Positions 45,549 through 55,300 are shown, numbered from the stretch's first letter. The stretch is DNA of 64,000 nt from Paraburkholderia metrosideri (GCF_904848625.1 NZ_CAJHCP010000002.1:496001-560000); one strand, 5' to 3'. Notes: generated by a model not told the origin, from the letters alone. Program-made: numbers and translations.

Positions 45549-46808
45549 ATGCCGGCATGGCTGACCGTGGTGGGCATTGGCGACGACGGCTTCGCCGGTT
45601 TGGGACGGCCCGCGCGGCGTGCTTTGCTGACGGCGTCGGTGGTGTATGGCGGCGAACGTCATCTGGCGATGCTGCCCGCACGCCTCGCCGCGCGCCGTGC
45701 CGCGTGGCCGCGTCCGTTCGATCTCGCGCCGCTGCTGGCCGAGCGCGATCGCGCGGTGTGCGTGCTGGCGAGCGGCGATCCGATGCTGTTCGGCGTCGGG
45801 GCGACGCTGGCGCGGCAGTTGCCGGAGGGCGAATTGCGGGTGCTGCCGGCACCGTCGTCGTTGTCGCTGGCGGCGGCGCGGTTGGGCTGGCCGTTGCAGG
45901 AGGTCGCGACGGTGTCGGTGGTGGGGCGTCCGCTGGCGACGTTGAACGCGCATCTGCACGACGGCGCGCGCGTGTTCGTGCTGAGCGCGGACGGGCGCAC
46001 GCCTGCGGCGCTGGCGGCGTTGCTGGACACGCGCGGTTTCGGCGCGACCCGGATGATCGTGCTCGAACATCTGGGTGGCGACCAGGAGCGCCGGATCGAC
46101 GGCCGTGCGGACCAGTGGCCCGCGGGCGAAGTCGCGGCGCTGAACCTGATCGCGCTCGAATGCCGTGCGGCCGAAGGTGCAGCGCGTCTGCCGCTGACCT
46201 GCGGCCTGCCCGACGACGCTTTCCGCCACGACGGACAGCTAACCAAACGCGATGTGCGCGCGATCACGCTCGCCCGTCTCGCGCCGAGCCCCGGCGAATT
46301 GCTGTGGGATGTGGGCGCGGGCAGCGGCTCGATCGGTATCGAATGGATGCGCGCGCATCCGGCTTGCCGGGCGATTGCGATTGAAGGGCATCCGGAACGG
46401 CAGCACTTCATCGAACATAATCGCGACGCGTTGGGCGTGCCGGGTTTGCAACTGGTCGCGGGCCGCGCGCCTGATGCGCTGCGCGGATTGCCGTCACCGG
46501 ACGCAGTGTTTATCGGCGGCGGCGTGACGGGGCCGGGCGTGCTGGAGGCGTGCTGGGCAAGTCTGCGCAACGGCGGACGTCTGGTCGCGAACGCGGTGAC
46601 ATTGCAAGGCGAGGCGGTATTGATCGCATGGCGCGAGCGGCATGGCGGTACGCTCACCCGGATCGCGTTGGCCGACGCCCGGCCGCTCGGCGGTTTCGAC
46701 ACATGGCGTCAGGCGTTGCCGATTACGCTGCTGGACGTGACGAAAACGGCAGCAAGCGCACTGGCCGATGTGCGCAGCGCGCCCAACGTTTCCACCGACC
46801 ATCCGTAA
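45549..46808 (+). CDS. cobL: Precorrin-6Y C5,15-methyltransferase (decarboxylating), CbiE-CbiT fusion
   Basis: 419 residues. The N-terminal CbiE-like methyltransferase ([29 protein letters not shown]) is followed by a CbiT-like class I methyltransferase ([18 protein letters not shown], about residue 255). CobL methylates C5 and C15 and decarboxylates the C12 acetate. ATG 45549 has GAGGA 8 bases upstream. Divergent from cobG across the riboswitch; its stop codon overlaps the cbiD start (TAATG). Confidence 0.95.
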   Translation: MPAWLTVVGIGDDGFAGLGRPARRALLTASVVYGGERHLAMLPARLAARRAAWPRPFDLAPLLAERDRAVCVLASGDPMLFGVGATLARQLPEGELRVLPAPSSLSLAAARLGWPLQEVATVSVVGRPLATLNAHLHDGARVFVLSADGRTPAALAALLDTRGFGATRMIVLEHLGGDQERRIDGRADQWPAGEVAALNLIALECRAAEGAARLPLTCGLPDDAFRHDGQLTKRDVRAITLARLAPSPGELLWDVGAGSGSIGIEWMRAHPACRAIAIEGHPERQHFIEHNRDALGVPGLQLVAGRAPDALRGLPSPDAVFIGGGVTGPGVLEACWASLRNGGRLVANAVTLQGEAVLIAWRERHGGTLTRIALADARPLGGFDTWRQALPITLLDVTKTAASALADVRSAPNVSTDHP

Positions 46809-47905
46809 TGCGCGAAGAAACACCCGACCACCCCGCACCGCTACGTAGCGGTTACACCACCGGCAGTTGCGCGACCGCGACGTCGCTGGCGGCGGCGCGT
46901 CTGCTGCTCGCGGGTGTCGTCAGTGAAAGCGCGGAAATCACGCTGCCGAAAGGCCAGCATGTACCGATGCCGCTGGTGTACTGCCGCCTGCTCGCCAACG
47001 GCGCCGACGGTGCCGAAGCCGGCACCGTCAAGGATGCCGGCGACGACCCCGACGTCACGCACGGTGCGATCGTTTTCGCGCGCGTGCGTCTGATCGCCGG
47101 ACCCGGTGTGATGTTTCGCGCGGGACCCGGCGTGGGCACCGTGACGCGCGCAGGCCTGACGCTGCCGGTCGGCGAGCCCGCGATCAACCCGGTACCGCGA
47201 AAAATGATCACGCAGCATCTGACCGAACTCGCCGCCGAGCATGGGTATGGCGGCGGCTTCGAGGTGACGATCGGCGTCGAAGGCGGCGCCGAACTCGCAC
47301 TGAAAACGATGAACCCGCGCCTGGGTATTGTCGGCGGACTGTCGATTCTCGGCACCACTGGCATCGTGCGGCCGTTCTCGTGTTCGGCGTATATCGCGTC
47401 GATTCACCAGGGCATCGACGTCGCGCGCGCGAATGGTTTTATGCATCTCGCGGCCTGCACGGGCAACGCCAGCGAAGACGCGATGCGCGCACATTATGGG
47501 CTGCCGGATATTGCGCTGATCGAAATGGGCGACTTCGTCGGTGCAGTGCTCAAGCATATGAAACGCGCACCGGTCGAGCAGCTGAGCATCTGCGGCGGGT
47601 TCGGCAAACTCAGCAAACTGGCGGCGGGCCACCTCGATCTGCATAGCCGGAATTCAAGCATCGATCTTGACCGGCTGGCGACATGGGCCGCCGAACACGG
47701 CGCCGACGACGCGTTGCAAAGCGCGATCCGCGCGGCCAATACGAGCCAGCAGGCGGTGGCGCTCGCGCGGGCGCAACAGGTGCCGCTCGGCGATATCGTT
47801 TGCCGGCATGCGCTCGCCGTCGCCCGCGATATCGTCCCGCCGCAAGTCAACGTCGAGATGTTCGCGATCGACCGTCAGGGCAATCTGATTGGAGTCGCGC
47901 AATGA
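46808..47905 (+). CDS. cbiD: Cobalt-precorrin-5B C1-methyltransferase
   Basis: 365 residues. CbiD family: [21 protein letters not shown] at the N-terminus in two parts, [34 protein letters not shown] and [11 protein letters not shown]. It methylates C1, the step done by CobF in Pseudomonas denitrificans; no cobF is present here, so CbiD probably serves in a CobG-dependent route, as in other proteobacteria with mixed gene sets. Start overlaps cobL by one base and the stop overlaps cobK (ATGA). Confidence 0.94.
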   Translation: MREETPDHPAPLRSGYTTGSCATATSLAAARLLLAGVVSESAEITLPKGQHVPMPLVYCRLLANGADGAEAGTVKDAGDDPDVTHGAIVFARVRLIAGPGVMFRAGPGVGTVTRAGLTLPVGEPAINPVPRKMITQHLTELAAEHGYGGGFEVTIGVEGGAELALKTMNPRLGIVGGLSILGTTGIVRPFSCSAYIASIHQGIDVARANGFMHLAACTGNASEDAMRAHYGLPDIALIEMGDFVGAVLKHMKRAPVEQLSICGGFGKLSKLAAGHLDLHSRNSSIDLDRLATWAAEHGADDALQSAIRAANTSQQAVALARAQQVPLGDIVCRHALAVARDIVPPQVNVEMFAIDRQGNLIGVAQ

Positions 47906-48645
47906 CGCCGGTGACGCGGGTTCTATTGCTTGGCGGCACGGGCGACGCGCTGAAAATCGCGCGACAACTCGGCCCCGCCAGCGTGTACAGTCTCGCGGGC
48001 CTGGGCAAGGTGCCTGAGGATTTACCGTGTGCAGTGCGGGTCGGTGGCTTCGGCGGCAGTGAAGGATTGGCGCGTTACATCGAAAGTGAACAGATTGGGC
48101 GGGTGATCGACGCAACGCACCCGTTCGCCGCGCAGATCAGCGCGAACGCGGTGCGCGCCTGCGCCGCTGCACAGGTGCCGTGCTGGGCGCTGCGGCGTCC
48201 GGCCTGGCAAGCGCAAACCGGCGACGACTGGCGGATGGTCGACGACTGGAATGCCGTGATCGCGGCGCTCGCGCCGTTTCGCCGGCCGCTGTTCACGCTG
48301 GGACGCGAACCGCTCGCGCATCTCGACGAGATTCCGCCGCATCAATTCTGGACGGTGCGCTGTCTCGAGTCGCATCAGGACCATCCGCGTGCGCGAATTC
48401 TGGCGACGCGTGGACCGTTCACGCTCGAAGGCGAGCGTGCGCTGTTCGCGTTGCAGGCGTTCGACGTGGTGGTCAGCAAAAACAGCGGCGGCAGCGCGAC
48501 CGAAGCGAAACTCGACGTCGCGCGCGAGCGCGGTTTGCCGGTGATCATGTTGCGTCGCCCGGCGCTGCCGGACGCGGATCGCGCATTCGACAACGTGGCG
48601 GGTCTGCTGGAAGCGCTGCGTCAGGAATCCGCACTGGGCGCGTGA
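47902..48645 (+). CDS. cobK: Precorrin-6A reductase
   Basis: 247 residues. NADPH-dependent reduction of the corrin precursor precorrin-6A to 6B. CobK/CbiJ hallmarks: [34 protein letters not shown], and [25 protein letters not shown] near residue 200. ATG 47902 overlaps the cbiD stop as ATGA, which implies translational coupling. Belongs with cobL, cbiD and cobM on the plus strand. Confidence 0.94.
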   Translation: MTPVTRVLLLGGTGDALKIARQLGPASVYSLAGLGKVPEDLPCAVRVGGFGGSEGLARYIESEQIGRVIDATHPFAAQISANAVRACAAAQVPCWALRRPAWQAQTGDDWRMVDDWNAVIAALAPFRRPLFTLGREPLAHLDEIPPHQFWTVRCLESHQDHPRARILATRGPFTLEGERALFALQAFDVVVSKNSGGSATEAKLDVARERGLPVIMLRRPALPDADRAFDNVAGLLEALRQESALGA

Positions 48646-48714
48646 GTCACGTATGACTTTCACGGCTTCCACGGCTAAACGAAGGCCGGGGAAAACGAAT
48701 TGCTGGAGTATTGA

Positions 48715-49443
48715 ATGACGGTGTTTTTTATCGGCGCGGGTCCAGGCGACCCGGAACTGATCACGGTAAAAGGGCAGCGCCTCGTGCGCAGTTGTCCGGT
48801 GATCCTGTATGCGGGTTCGCTGGTGCCGGCTGCGGTGCTCGAAGGCCATACGGCCGCGCAGGTCGTCAATACCGCTGATCTCGACCTCGATCAGATCATT
48901 GCGCTACTCAAGGCCGCGCATGACAACGGGCAGCACGTGGCGCGCGTGCATTCCGGCGATCCGTCGCTGTACGGTGCGATCGGCGAACAGATTCGCCGTT
49001 TGCGCGAGCTGACCATTCCGTACGAGATCGTTCCCGGTGTGACCGCCACGGCCGCGTGCGCGGCGGCGCTCGGCTGCGAACTCACGCTGCCCGAGGTGTC
49101 GCAGACGTTGATCCTGACGCGTTACGCGAGCAAGACGTCGATGCCCGAAGGCGAGCAGCTCGGCGATCTCGCCGCCCATCGCGCGACGATGGCGATTCAC
49201 CTCGGCGTGCGGCATCTCGCGCGTATCGTCGATGAACTGCGCCCGCACTACGGCGGCGCATGTCCGGTCGCGGTGATCTATCGCGCGAGCTGGCCCGACG
49301 AGGAGAAGATCACCGGCACGCTGGACGACATCGTCGGCAAGGTGCAATCCACTTCGATCGAAAGGACTGCGTTGATTCTGGTCGGAGACGTGCTGGCGGC
49401 CGAAGGTTTCGCGGATTCGACGTTGTACGCGAAGGGTGGGTGA
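48715..49443 (+). CDS. cobM: Precorrin-4 C11-methyltransferase
   Basis: 242 residues. SAM-dependent methyltransferase that forms precorrin-5. [40 protein letters not shown] and YEIVPGVTATAACAAALG are the CobM/CbiF signatures. It follows cobK after 69 bases, so it is probably in the same transcript but not overlapped like the other genes. Last corrin-ring gene in the window; the cobalt insertion and nucleotide-loop genes must be elsewhere. Confidence 0.96.
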   Translation: MTVFFIGAGPGDPELITVKGQRLVRSCPVILYAGSLVPAAVLEGHTAAQVVNTADLDLDQIIALLKAAHDNGQHVARVHSGDPSLYGAIGEQIRRLRELTIPYEIVPGVTATAACAAALGCELTLPEVSQTLILTRYASKTSMPEGEQLGDLAAHRATMAIHLGVRHLARIVDELRPHYGGACPVAVIYRASWPDEEKITGTLDDIVGKVQSTSIERTALILVGDVLAAEGFADSTLYAKGG

Positions 49444-49550
49444 ATGGCGGTAGCAGAGGTTGGATTTGATCGGGGCTCAGAAGCGCAGGGCGACGACGCG
49501 CAGCTTACCTGCGTCACCGACCGGATGATTCGTGTCTACAAGGACTAACC

Positions 49551-50666
49551 ATGTTGCGTCTATGGAGTGTGGTGCTGGCGACCGGGATCGGGTTGTCGAC
49601 GATGGCTCTGGCCGATCCGGTCGACTGGCACGTAGGTGAAACGGTCCGGGCGTTTCATCCGGCCGTGGCGCGCAATTGGCGCGGTGCGCAGACGCAGGCG
49701 CTGGTGACCCGCATCTGGTATCCGGTGGATTCGAGTGTGCCCGAGGCGCCTCACGATATCGGTGCACCCGGTCAACCGATTCTTCACGGCCATCCGGCAG
49801 CGGATGGCGCACCGCTTTCGGGCGCGAACAAGCGTTACCCTTTGCTGGTGCTGTCGCACGGCACGGCTGGCAGCGCCGATAGTCTCGACTGGCTGGGCGC
49901 CGCGCTCGCCGCGCAGGGCTATATCGTCGCGGGCGTCAATCACCCGGGCAACAACGCGATGGAGCCGCGGACGCTGGACGGTTTCATGCTCTGGTGGGAG
50001 CGCGCAACGGATGCGAGCGAAGTGCTCGACGGCGTGCTCGCGGACCCGCAGTTCGGCCCGCATGTCGATCAGGCGCGGATCGGCGCGGTGGGTTTTTCTC
50101 TGGGCGGCTACACAGTGCTGGAGCTGGCGGGTGCGCGCACTAATCTGGCGGCGTTCGAGCAGTTCTGCACGTCAGCGGCTGCGGACGCTATCTGCCATCC
50201 GCCGGAAATGGCGAAGCTGGGCGAGGATGCCGGTGCAAAGGCGGTGACGCAGGACACGCTCTCGCCGGAGATGAAGGCGTCGCGGGCGCGTTCCGGCGAG
50301 TCGTATCGCGACCCGCGCGTCAAGGCGGTGTTTGCGATCGCGCCAGCGTTGGGCGAAGCGTTTGATCAAGATTCGTTCGATGCCGTCACGATCCCCATAT
50401 CGCTAGTGGCGGGCGAAAACGATGTGACCGCGCCGGTGGACACCAACATCCATCGCATCGCGGGGTTGATGCCGAAGGCCGTCGTGACGATGGTGCCGGG
50501 CGCGTCGCACTACACGTTTCTCGACACCTGTCTGCCGGATGCGGTCGAGCGGCTGGCGATGATTTGCAAGGATCATCCCGGTGTCGATCGCGATGCGGTG
50601 CATGCGCGCACCGCCGCGCAGGCGATTGAGTTTTTCGCCGGAACCTTGCCCGCGACCCAGCCGTAG
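49551..50666 (+). CDS. Secreted alpha/beta hydrolase (dienelactone hydrolase-like)
   Basis: 371 residues. An N-terminal signal peptide (VVLATGIGLSTMALA, cleavage near 22) points to the periplasm or outside. The alpha/beta hydrolase core has the nucleophile elbow GFSLGGY, a preceding LLVLSHGTAGSAD oxyanion-hole segment, an acid in LVAGENDVTAP and the histidine in PGASHYTFLD. Resembles PAF-acetylhydrolase-like or dienelactone hydrolase-like predicted esterases. It lies 107 bases after cobM and 18 bases from the convergent MFS gene; not obviously linked to cobalamin. Confidence 0.87.
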   Translation: MLRLWSVVLATGIGLSTMALADPVDWHVGETVRAFHPAVARNWRGAQTQALVTRIWYPVDSSVPEAPHDIGAPGQPILHGHPAADGAPLSGANKRYPLLVLSHGTAGSADSLDWLGAALAAQGYIVAGVNHPGNNAMEPRTLDGFMLWWERATDASEVLDGVLADPQFGPHVDQARIGAVGFSLGGYTVLELAGARTNLAAFEQFCTSAAADAICHPPEMAKLGEDAGAKAVTQDTLSPEMKASRARSGESYRDPRVKAVFAIAPALGEAFDQDSFDAVTIPISLVAGENDVTAPVDTNIHRIAGLMPKAVVTMVPGASHYTFLDTCLPDAVERLAMICKDHPGVDRDAVHARTAAQAIEFFAGTLPATQP

Positions 50667-50684
50667 CCGCCGCAGCGCGGGTGG

Positions 50685-52178
50685 TCAATCTTCCAGCGGC
50701 GACAGCGCTTCGACCGGCATTTTCTTGCCGGGACCGATGCTGATCGCCGGCACGAATGTCAGCAACGCGACCACGAAAAGCCCGATCACAAAGATCGACA
50801 CGAACGTCAGGTGCAACGATTGATGCAGCACCTGGCGGATCAGATCGCTGTCGCCGAGACTCGTCACCTGGTTCTGCAGCAGCGCCTTCAACTGGTCCGA
50901 CGTGACCACCGCCGCGCCCGGCGAATGACTCAGACCGAAATTCAGCACCGCGCCGAACAGCGTCGCCCCCAGCGTGCTGCCGAGATTGCGCGAAAACAGA
51001 TTCGACGCGGTCGCGCTGCCGCGCTCTTCCACTCTGACGATCTCCTGGATCAGCACCAGCGAACTGACGCTCGACGTGCCCATACCGAAGCCCATGATCA
51101 GCGAGCCGAACGCGGCGATCAGCGGCGAGCCGCCCGGCGACAGGAACAGCAGCAACACCGCGCCGAGCGGCACGAACGCGCTGCCGCCGATCAGAATGCG
51201 CCGCAGGCCGAGCCGATGGAATGACTTCGCCGCGAGTGTGGCGCCAGTGGGCCAGCCGACCATCATCATGGTCAGCGCGAGGCCGGCGACGACCGGCGAG
51301 CGATGCAACACGCCTTGCACGTACATTGGCAGGAAGGTGGTGGCGCCCATCAGGATCATGCCGGACAGCACCGTCGAGCTGTTGCACGCGGCAATCGGCC
51401 GGCGGCTCCATAACGCGAACGAGATCATCGGCTCGGCCGCGCGGCGCTCCTGCGTCACGAAGAACAGCAGGCAGACCAGGAACGCGGCGCCTGCGAGCGA
51501 GGCTTTCGTGAGGTCGTCGTCGCCGGCGTAGGTCAGCGCCATCATCAATGCGGCGATGGTGGCCATGAAGAGGGCGGCGCCGCCGAAATCGATCGACGGA
51601 CGCGCGCGCCGCTCCGATTCGCGCAGGAAGACGATGAAGCCCGCCGCGGACGCGAGATCGATCGGCACGTTCATCCAGAAGATCCAGGCCCACGACATGT
51701 TATGAATGATGAAGCCGCCGACCATCGGCCCCACGACTGCTGAAATCGCCCACACGCTCGCGAGATAGCCTTGCACCTTGCCGCGCTCGTGAGCCGGGTA
51801 GAGATCGGCGACGACCGTCAGCGTGACCGGCTGGATAGCACCCGCGCCGACGCCCTGGATCAGGCGAAACGCGACCATGGCCGGCATCGACCACGCGAAG
51901 CCCGCGAGCACCGAGCCGATCAGGAAGATCGCGATGCCTGCGAGGATGACTGGCTTGCGCCCGTACAGGTCGGCGAGCTTGCCGAACACCACGGTCATCG
52001 CGGTCTGCGTGAGCAGGAACGACGAGAACACCCAACTGTAGAGATGCAGATCGCCGAGTTGGGCGACGATCTGCGGCATGGCGGTGGAGACGATGGTGGC
52101 TTCGATGGCGACCATGGCCATGGAGGCCATGACGGCCGCAATAACGGGGGCGCGCGACGATTGAGGGCTGCGGGACAT
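50685..52178 (-). CDS. DHA2 (EmrB/QacA) family MFS exporter
   Basis: About 497 residues with 14 predicted helices. DHA2 features: VAIEATIVSTAMPQI in helix 1, GKLADLYGRKPVILAG (motif A), RLIQGVGAGAIQPVTL, and VVGPMVGGFII (motif C). A second member of the family besides the one at 2096, in another subgroup. ATG 52178 is chosen as closest to the first helix, but an in-frame ATG at 52274 is possible and neither has a clear ribosome-binding site. Substrate unknown; no regulator beside it. Confidence 0.88.
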   Translation of the reverse strand: MSRSPQSSRAPVIAAVMASMAMVAIEATIVSTAMPQIVAQLGDLHLYSWVFSSFLLTQTAMTVVFGKLADLYGRKPVILAGIAIFLIGSVLAGFAWSMPAMVAFRLIQGVGAGAIQPVTLTVVADLYPAHERGKVQGYLASVWAISAVVGPMVGGFIIHNMSWAWIFWMNVPIDLASAAGFIVFLRESERRARPSIDFGGAALFMATIAALMMALTYAGDDDLTKASLAGAAFLVCLLFFVTQERRAAEPMISFALWSRRPIAACNSSTVLSGMILMGATTFLPMYVQGVLHRSPVVAGLALTMMMVGWPTGATLAAKSFHRLGLRRILIGGSAFVPLGAVLLLFLSPGGSPLIAAFGSLIMGFGMGTSSVSSLVLIQEIVRVEERGSATASNLFSRNLGSTLGATLFGAVLNFGLSHSPGAAVVTSDQLKALLQNQVTSLGDSDLIRQVLHQSLHLTFVSIFVIGLFVVALLTFVPAISIGPGKKMPVEALSPLED

Positions 52179-52399
52179 GGGGCGGGGCGTTAGTATCGGT
52201 ATGTTGGGCGCGTCGGACGGCTCGAACGGAGCGAGCCGGGACGCATCAGCGCGGCCGTGCGGTACGGCCGACATGGAGTATGCACCTTGCGGAGAATGCG
52301 CGCCTCGCGCCTGCCACTCTGGCTTGGCTGCCAGAGCCTGCACGGCGTGGCACAGGGCTTGCGCGTTCAAGGCTTCCTTTCGACACATGGAGGATCATT

Positions 52400-52660
52400 A
52401 TGAGGATCGAATTCACCGGACGCCGCGAAGTGGTGGCAGCGGCGCGCGTCGCCTTCGAGGCCAATGTTGATGGGGCCGATGTGTGGTGCAGCGTGTCGCT
52501 GGATGCGCTGAACGACCATTTCGGCAACGATGGTCCATCGGCGCACAATCTGGTGGGGACGTTCGAGGCAAACCGCGCGCGGATTGAAAATGCTACGCGG
52601 CGGGTCCTTGAAAGAAACGGAGGGAAATCGGTGGAACTCGAGACCGGGGATTTCAACTGA
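52400..52660 (+). CDS. DUF1488 family protein
   Basis: 86 residues. Matches the small DUF1488 family: VWCSVSLDALNDHFG in the middle and FEANRARIENATRRVLERNG towards the end. Function unknown. ATG 52400 follows GGAGG about 7 bases upstream. It stands alone, with an unrelated MFS gene upstream on the other strand and a toxin-antitoxin pair downstream. Confidence 0.82.
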   Translation: MRIEFTGRREVVAAARVAFEANVDGADVWCSVSLDALNDHFGNDGPSAHNLVGTFEANRARIENATRRVLERNGGKSVELETGDFN

Positions 52661-52771
52661 CGCCACAGCGCGTTTTGCGGCACTGTTTTGAGGGGTGTGC
52701 CGCCCGTCATCACGGGTCTGGCTACCACCTTCTAGCCGCCATCAATTGGCATGTCAGAAAATAGGGGATCT

Positions 52772-53140
52772 TCACGCAGGTCCGGTCGGCAATACAGTAT
52801 GGCGGGATTCCATCCTGCCTGACCCGGACCTGCGGTATTTCGACGTAGATCGAGTCTTATTGGCGTCCTGTGCATCGTCGTACACTTCGCTCTTTTCGCG
52901 TTTTCCCCCTGCAAGCACGAGTACCGTGATCGTTTCATCTTCCACCCGGTAGATGAGCCGATAACCTTGGGCCCGGAGCTTGATCCTGTAGCAATCGTTC
53001 ATCTTTCGCAGCGCATCATGCGGAACTCGTGGGTTCTCGAGCCGGTCCTCCAGCTTCTTCGCAAACCTTCTTTTCAGATCTGAATCAAGCTTTGCCCATT
53101 CCTTCGCTGCGCTTTCGACGAAGTCAAGGCTATAGGGCAT
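52772..53140 (-). CDS. RelE/ParE-superfamily toxin
   Basis: 122 residues. The first ~88 match the RelE fold (YSLDFVESAAKEWAKLDSDLK, then LRAQGYRLIYRVEDETITVLVLAGGKREKSEVY in parts), which cleaves ribosome-bound mRNA. The last ~34 residues (Arg/Ser/Thr-rich, from DAQDANKTRS) exceed the usual length and may be read-through into non-family sequence. ATG 53140 lies inside the antitoxin reading frame, an 11-base overlap typical of type II toxin-antitoxin operons. Catalytic positions include R in YRLIYRV and the terminal Lys/Arg cluster. Confidence 0.88.
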   Translation of the reverse strand: MPYSLDFVESAAKEWAKLDSDLKRRFAKKLEDRLENPRVPHDALRKMNDCYRIKLRAQGYRLIYRVEDETITVLVLAGGKREKSEVYDDAQDANKTRSTSKYRRSGSGRMESRHTVLPTGPA

Positions 53141-53375
53141 GAATGTCCACCTTCACACGACGCTCGTTCTCCCGGGCTTTAACGACCTCGATCAGCCGCA
53201 GTTCGTCAAGCTCGTCGAGAATCTGCTCATACTGCTCGGGCGAGATGATGTAGGCCACGGGTTTGTTCCGGTTCAGCAACGCGACCGGTTGGCCTCCAGC
53301 GGCTTCAATCACGGCGTTGGGGTTGGCCTTCAGTTCGGAAATGCCGACCGACTGGCGCGCAAGGATGACTTCCAT
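53130..53375 (-). CDS. Phd/YefM-type antitoxin
   Basis: 81 residues. N-terminal Phd/YefM DNA-binding domain (VGISELKANPNAVIEAAGGQPVALLNRNKPVAYI in parts) and an acidic helical C-terminus that would cap the toxin (EQILDELDELRLIEVVKARE). It precedes the toxin gene and overlaps it by 11 bases. AAGGAG just upstream of ATG 53375 is the ribosome-binding site and lies inside the tandem-repeat operator. Autoregulation by the antitoxin-toxin complex is expected. Confidence 0.9.
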   Translation of the reverse strand: MEVILARQSVGISELKANPNAVIEAAGGQPVALLNRNKPVAYIISPEQYEQILDELDELRLIEVVKARENERRVKVDIHAL

Positions 53376-53382
53376 GATGGCT

Positions 53383-53430
53383 CCTTATAAGACCGCATAA
53401 TAGACCTCATATTAGACCTGTTAAATAGTC
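53383..53430 (-). promoter_or_regulatory. Four tandem 12-bp repeats: operator of the toxin-antitoxin operon
   Basis: Minus-strand units read GGTCTTATAAGG (53383-53394), GGTCTATTATGC (53395-53406), GGTCTAATATGA (53407-53418) and a degenerate GACTATTTAACA (53419-53430). They abut the antitoxin start and should hold the promoter -10 region. A repeat period near one helical turn suggests cooperative binding by the antitoxin. Confidence 0.75.
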
Positions 53431-53776
53431 TCCTCAATTGGCGGCGATTGGCGTTTACCGCTGATCGACCCGCTTGTGATGGCGCGAGTAAAGGGCAGGG
53501 TTTCGCTGCGTTTCGTGCGGTGTATAAACTCCTTGAACCCGGCCGTCACCCCTTGCTCGCGCACCCCGATACCTGACGTTTCCAAGTCATATATTCCTCG
53601 CCGCCACGCGCCACGTTCCACCGATTTCTCCAGATCCAACAACAATCCCTTCGACGCGCAGCCATTATTTTATGGAGAATCGGCGCCTATATTCCCTCCA
53701 GCGGTCCCGTTGAAAGTCATTCGAAGGCCACCTTCGAAGCGCCGCCAACCATTAATCACTGGAGCTTGTTTTCATC
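53431..53776. other. Intergenic region before the DUF4148 gene
   Basis: 346 bases with a moderately AT-rich stretch at 53650-53690 that may be the promoter of the DUF4148 gene. The overlapping open frames have no family support. Confidence 0.45.
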
Positions 53777-54094
53777 ATGAAGTCGTTGATCAAGGGTGTT
53801 GTCATTGTCGCGTCGCTGGCTGCTTCGGCCACGGTTTTTGCTCAATCGAATACCCGCATTACCCGCGAGCAGGTGCGCGCGGAACTGGTTCAGCTCGAAC
53901 AGGCCGGCTATCGCGTCGGTGACGGCGACCAGGCTCACTATCCCGCTGCGATTCAGGCTGCCGAGGCGCGCGTTGCCGCGCAACAGAACATCGGCACGAG
54001 CGCGTATGGCGGCAGCGCGGCAGGCTCGTCGGAAAGCGGCAGCGCCCACCCGGCGGTGTCTAAAGCCGACTGGAACGCCATGTACAGCCGTTGA
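53777..54094 (+). CDS. DUF4148 exported protein
   Basis: 105 residues. Signal peptide (IKGVVIVASLAASATVFA, cleavage after AFAQ-like site near 23) followed by the DUF4148 motif TREQVRAELVQLEQAGY, a family largely restricted to Burkholderiales, usually small periplasmic or secreted proteins of unknown function. The C-terminal half is Ser/Gly/Ala-rich. GGAGC lies about 12 bases upstream of ATG 53777. Confidence 0.88.
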   Translation: MKSLIKGVVIVASLAASATVFAQSNTRITREQVRAELVQLEQAGYRVGDGDQAHYPAAIQAAEARVAAQQNIGTSAYGGSAAGSSESGSAHPAVSKADWNAMYSR

Positions 54095-54590
54095 TGCGAC
54101 GGTTTTTCATGCACCAAATACGTTGAATGCGGATGGGCAGGAAAGAGGTTCGTTGCGCGTCGTGGTGTTGCGCTTATGCGTGTCCAGTAGTCGGATTGGC
54201 TGCTTCCAGTCGTTAATCGCTGGCTGCTATCACGCGCATTAGCGCAACACTAACGCCCCGTTTCAAGATTCGAACCGGGTTGCAAAGCACTCTTCCAGAG
54301 TCGGATATATATCCGCTTCATCGACGTGATTAAAGTAGCACCGCACGCACGGTTTCCGGTGTGCGAGCGAGAGAGTTGGCCCCGGCTGGAAACAGCCGGG
54401 GTTTTTTCTTTCGACACGGCGAATCGGTGAGAATGCATGGCGGGGCGCCGATGACGCGATTTCGGGCTCGCGTCAGGCCAATGTAAATTGACTCGCGGCT
54501 ACGGTATAGTCGCTCCAAACGGGAGCAGGCATGCCGTGGAATACCCTCGCATGCGCTGTGAACCCAGTCATTGAATGTCTGGAGAACATC
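54095..54590. other. Intergenic region with a strong terminator
   Basis: 496 bases between the DUF4148 and carbonic anhydrase genes. It contains one clear Rho-independent terminator at 54380-54407, about 290 bases past the DUF4148 stop. What it terminates is unclear: a long 3' UTR or a separate small RNA beginning in 54240-54330, an AT-richer stretch. No protein gene is supported. Confidence 0.5.
54380..54407 (+). terminator. Rho-independent terminator
   Basis: CCCCGGCTG (54380-54388), loop GAAA, CAGCCGGGG (54393-54401), then TTTTTT. A GNRA-like tetraloop and long U-run make it strong on the plus strand. Confidence 0.88.
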
Positions 54591-55226
54591 GTGCAGGAAA
54601 TCATCGAAGGTTTTATCCGTTTTCAACGCGAGGTCTTTCCGCAGCAGATCGCGTTGTTCAAACGCCTCTCGACGGCGCAAAGTCCCAGCACCCTTTTCGT
54701 GACCTGTTCCGACAGCCGCGTCGTGCCGGAATTGCTGACCCAGGTCGAGCCGGGCGCGCTGTTCGTGATCCGCAATGCGGGCAATATCGTGCCGTCTTAT
54801 GGACCGGAGCCGGGCGGCGTGTCGGCCACCGTCGAATATGCGGTGTCGGTGCTGGGCGTGCACGATATCGTGATCTGCGGCCACTCCAACTGCGGCGCGA
54901 TGACGGCGATCTCGACCTGCATGAATCTCGATCATCTGCCTGCGGTGGCGGGCTGGTTGCGTCACGCGGATGCAGCCAAGGCAATCAACGCTTCACGTAC
55001 TTACCATTCGGATGCGGAACGTCTGGACGCGCTGGTCAAGGACAACGTGATCGCGCAGCTCGGTAATATCCGGACGCATCCGTCGGTGGCAGTGGGGTTG
55101 GCTAACAAGAAGCTCCAGTTGCATGGCTGGATCTTCAATATCGAAAGCGGTGTGATGCTCGCGCTCGATGGACAGACCGGCGAGTTCCTGCCGCTGGTGG
55201 ATAACCCGGAAATCTACGCTGTCTAG
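54591..55226 (+). CDS. can: Beta-class carbonic anhydrase
   Basis: 211 residues from GTG 54591. Hydrates CO2 to bicarbonate in the cytoplasm. Zinc ligands C39 (in CSDSRVV, with the D41-R43 dyad), H98 and C101 (in CGHSNCGAM) are present. Start chosen because GGAGA is 7 bases upstream and the family begins with QEIIEGFxxFQ; the in-frame ATG at 54531 would add 20 unlike residues. Lone gene. Confidence 0.93.
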   Translation: MQEIIEGFIRFQREVFPQQIALFKRLSTAQSPSTLFVTCSDSRVVPELLTQVEPGALFVIRNAGNIVPSYGPEPGGVSATVEYAVSVLGVHDIVICGHSNCGAMTAISTCMNLDHLPAVAGWLRHADAAKAINASRTYHSDAERLDALVKDNVIAQLGNIRTHPSVAVGLANKKLQLHGWIFNIESGVMLALDGQTGEFLPLVDNPEIYAV

Positions 55227-55300
55227 GATGACGGGCGGTGGTGTCGCCGGTGTAGCCGTAGTTATTGTGCAAACGCCGCGCGGCAAACTTCTATTCGCGC

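Noticed and set aside
54255..54300. TTCGAA-like motif suggesting a tRNA T-arm
   Set aside because: The bases on either side of TTCGAAT do not form the required 5-bp stem, and no acceptor or anticodon arm is found.
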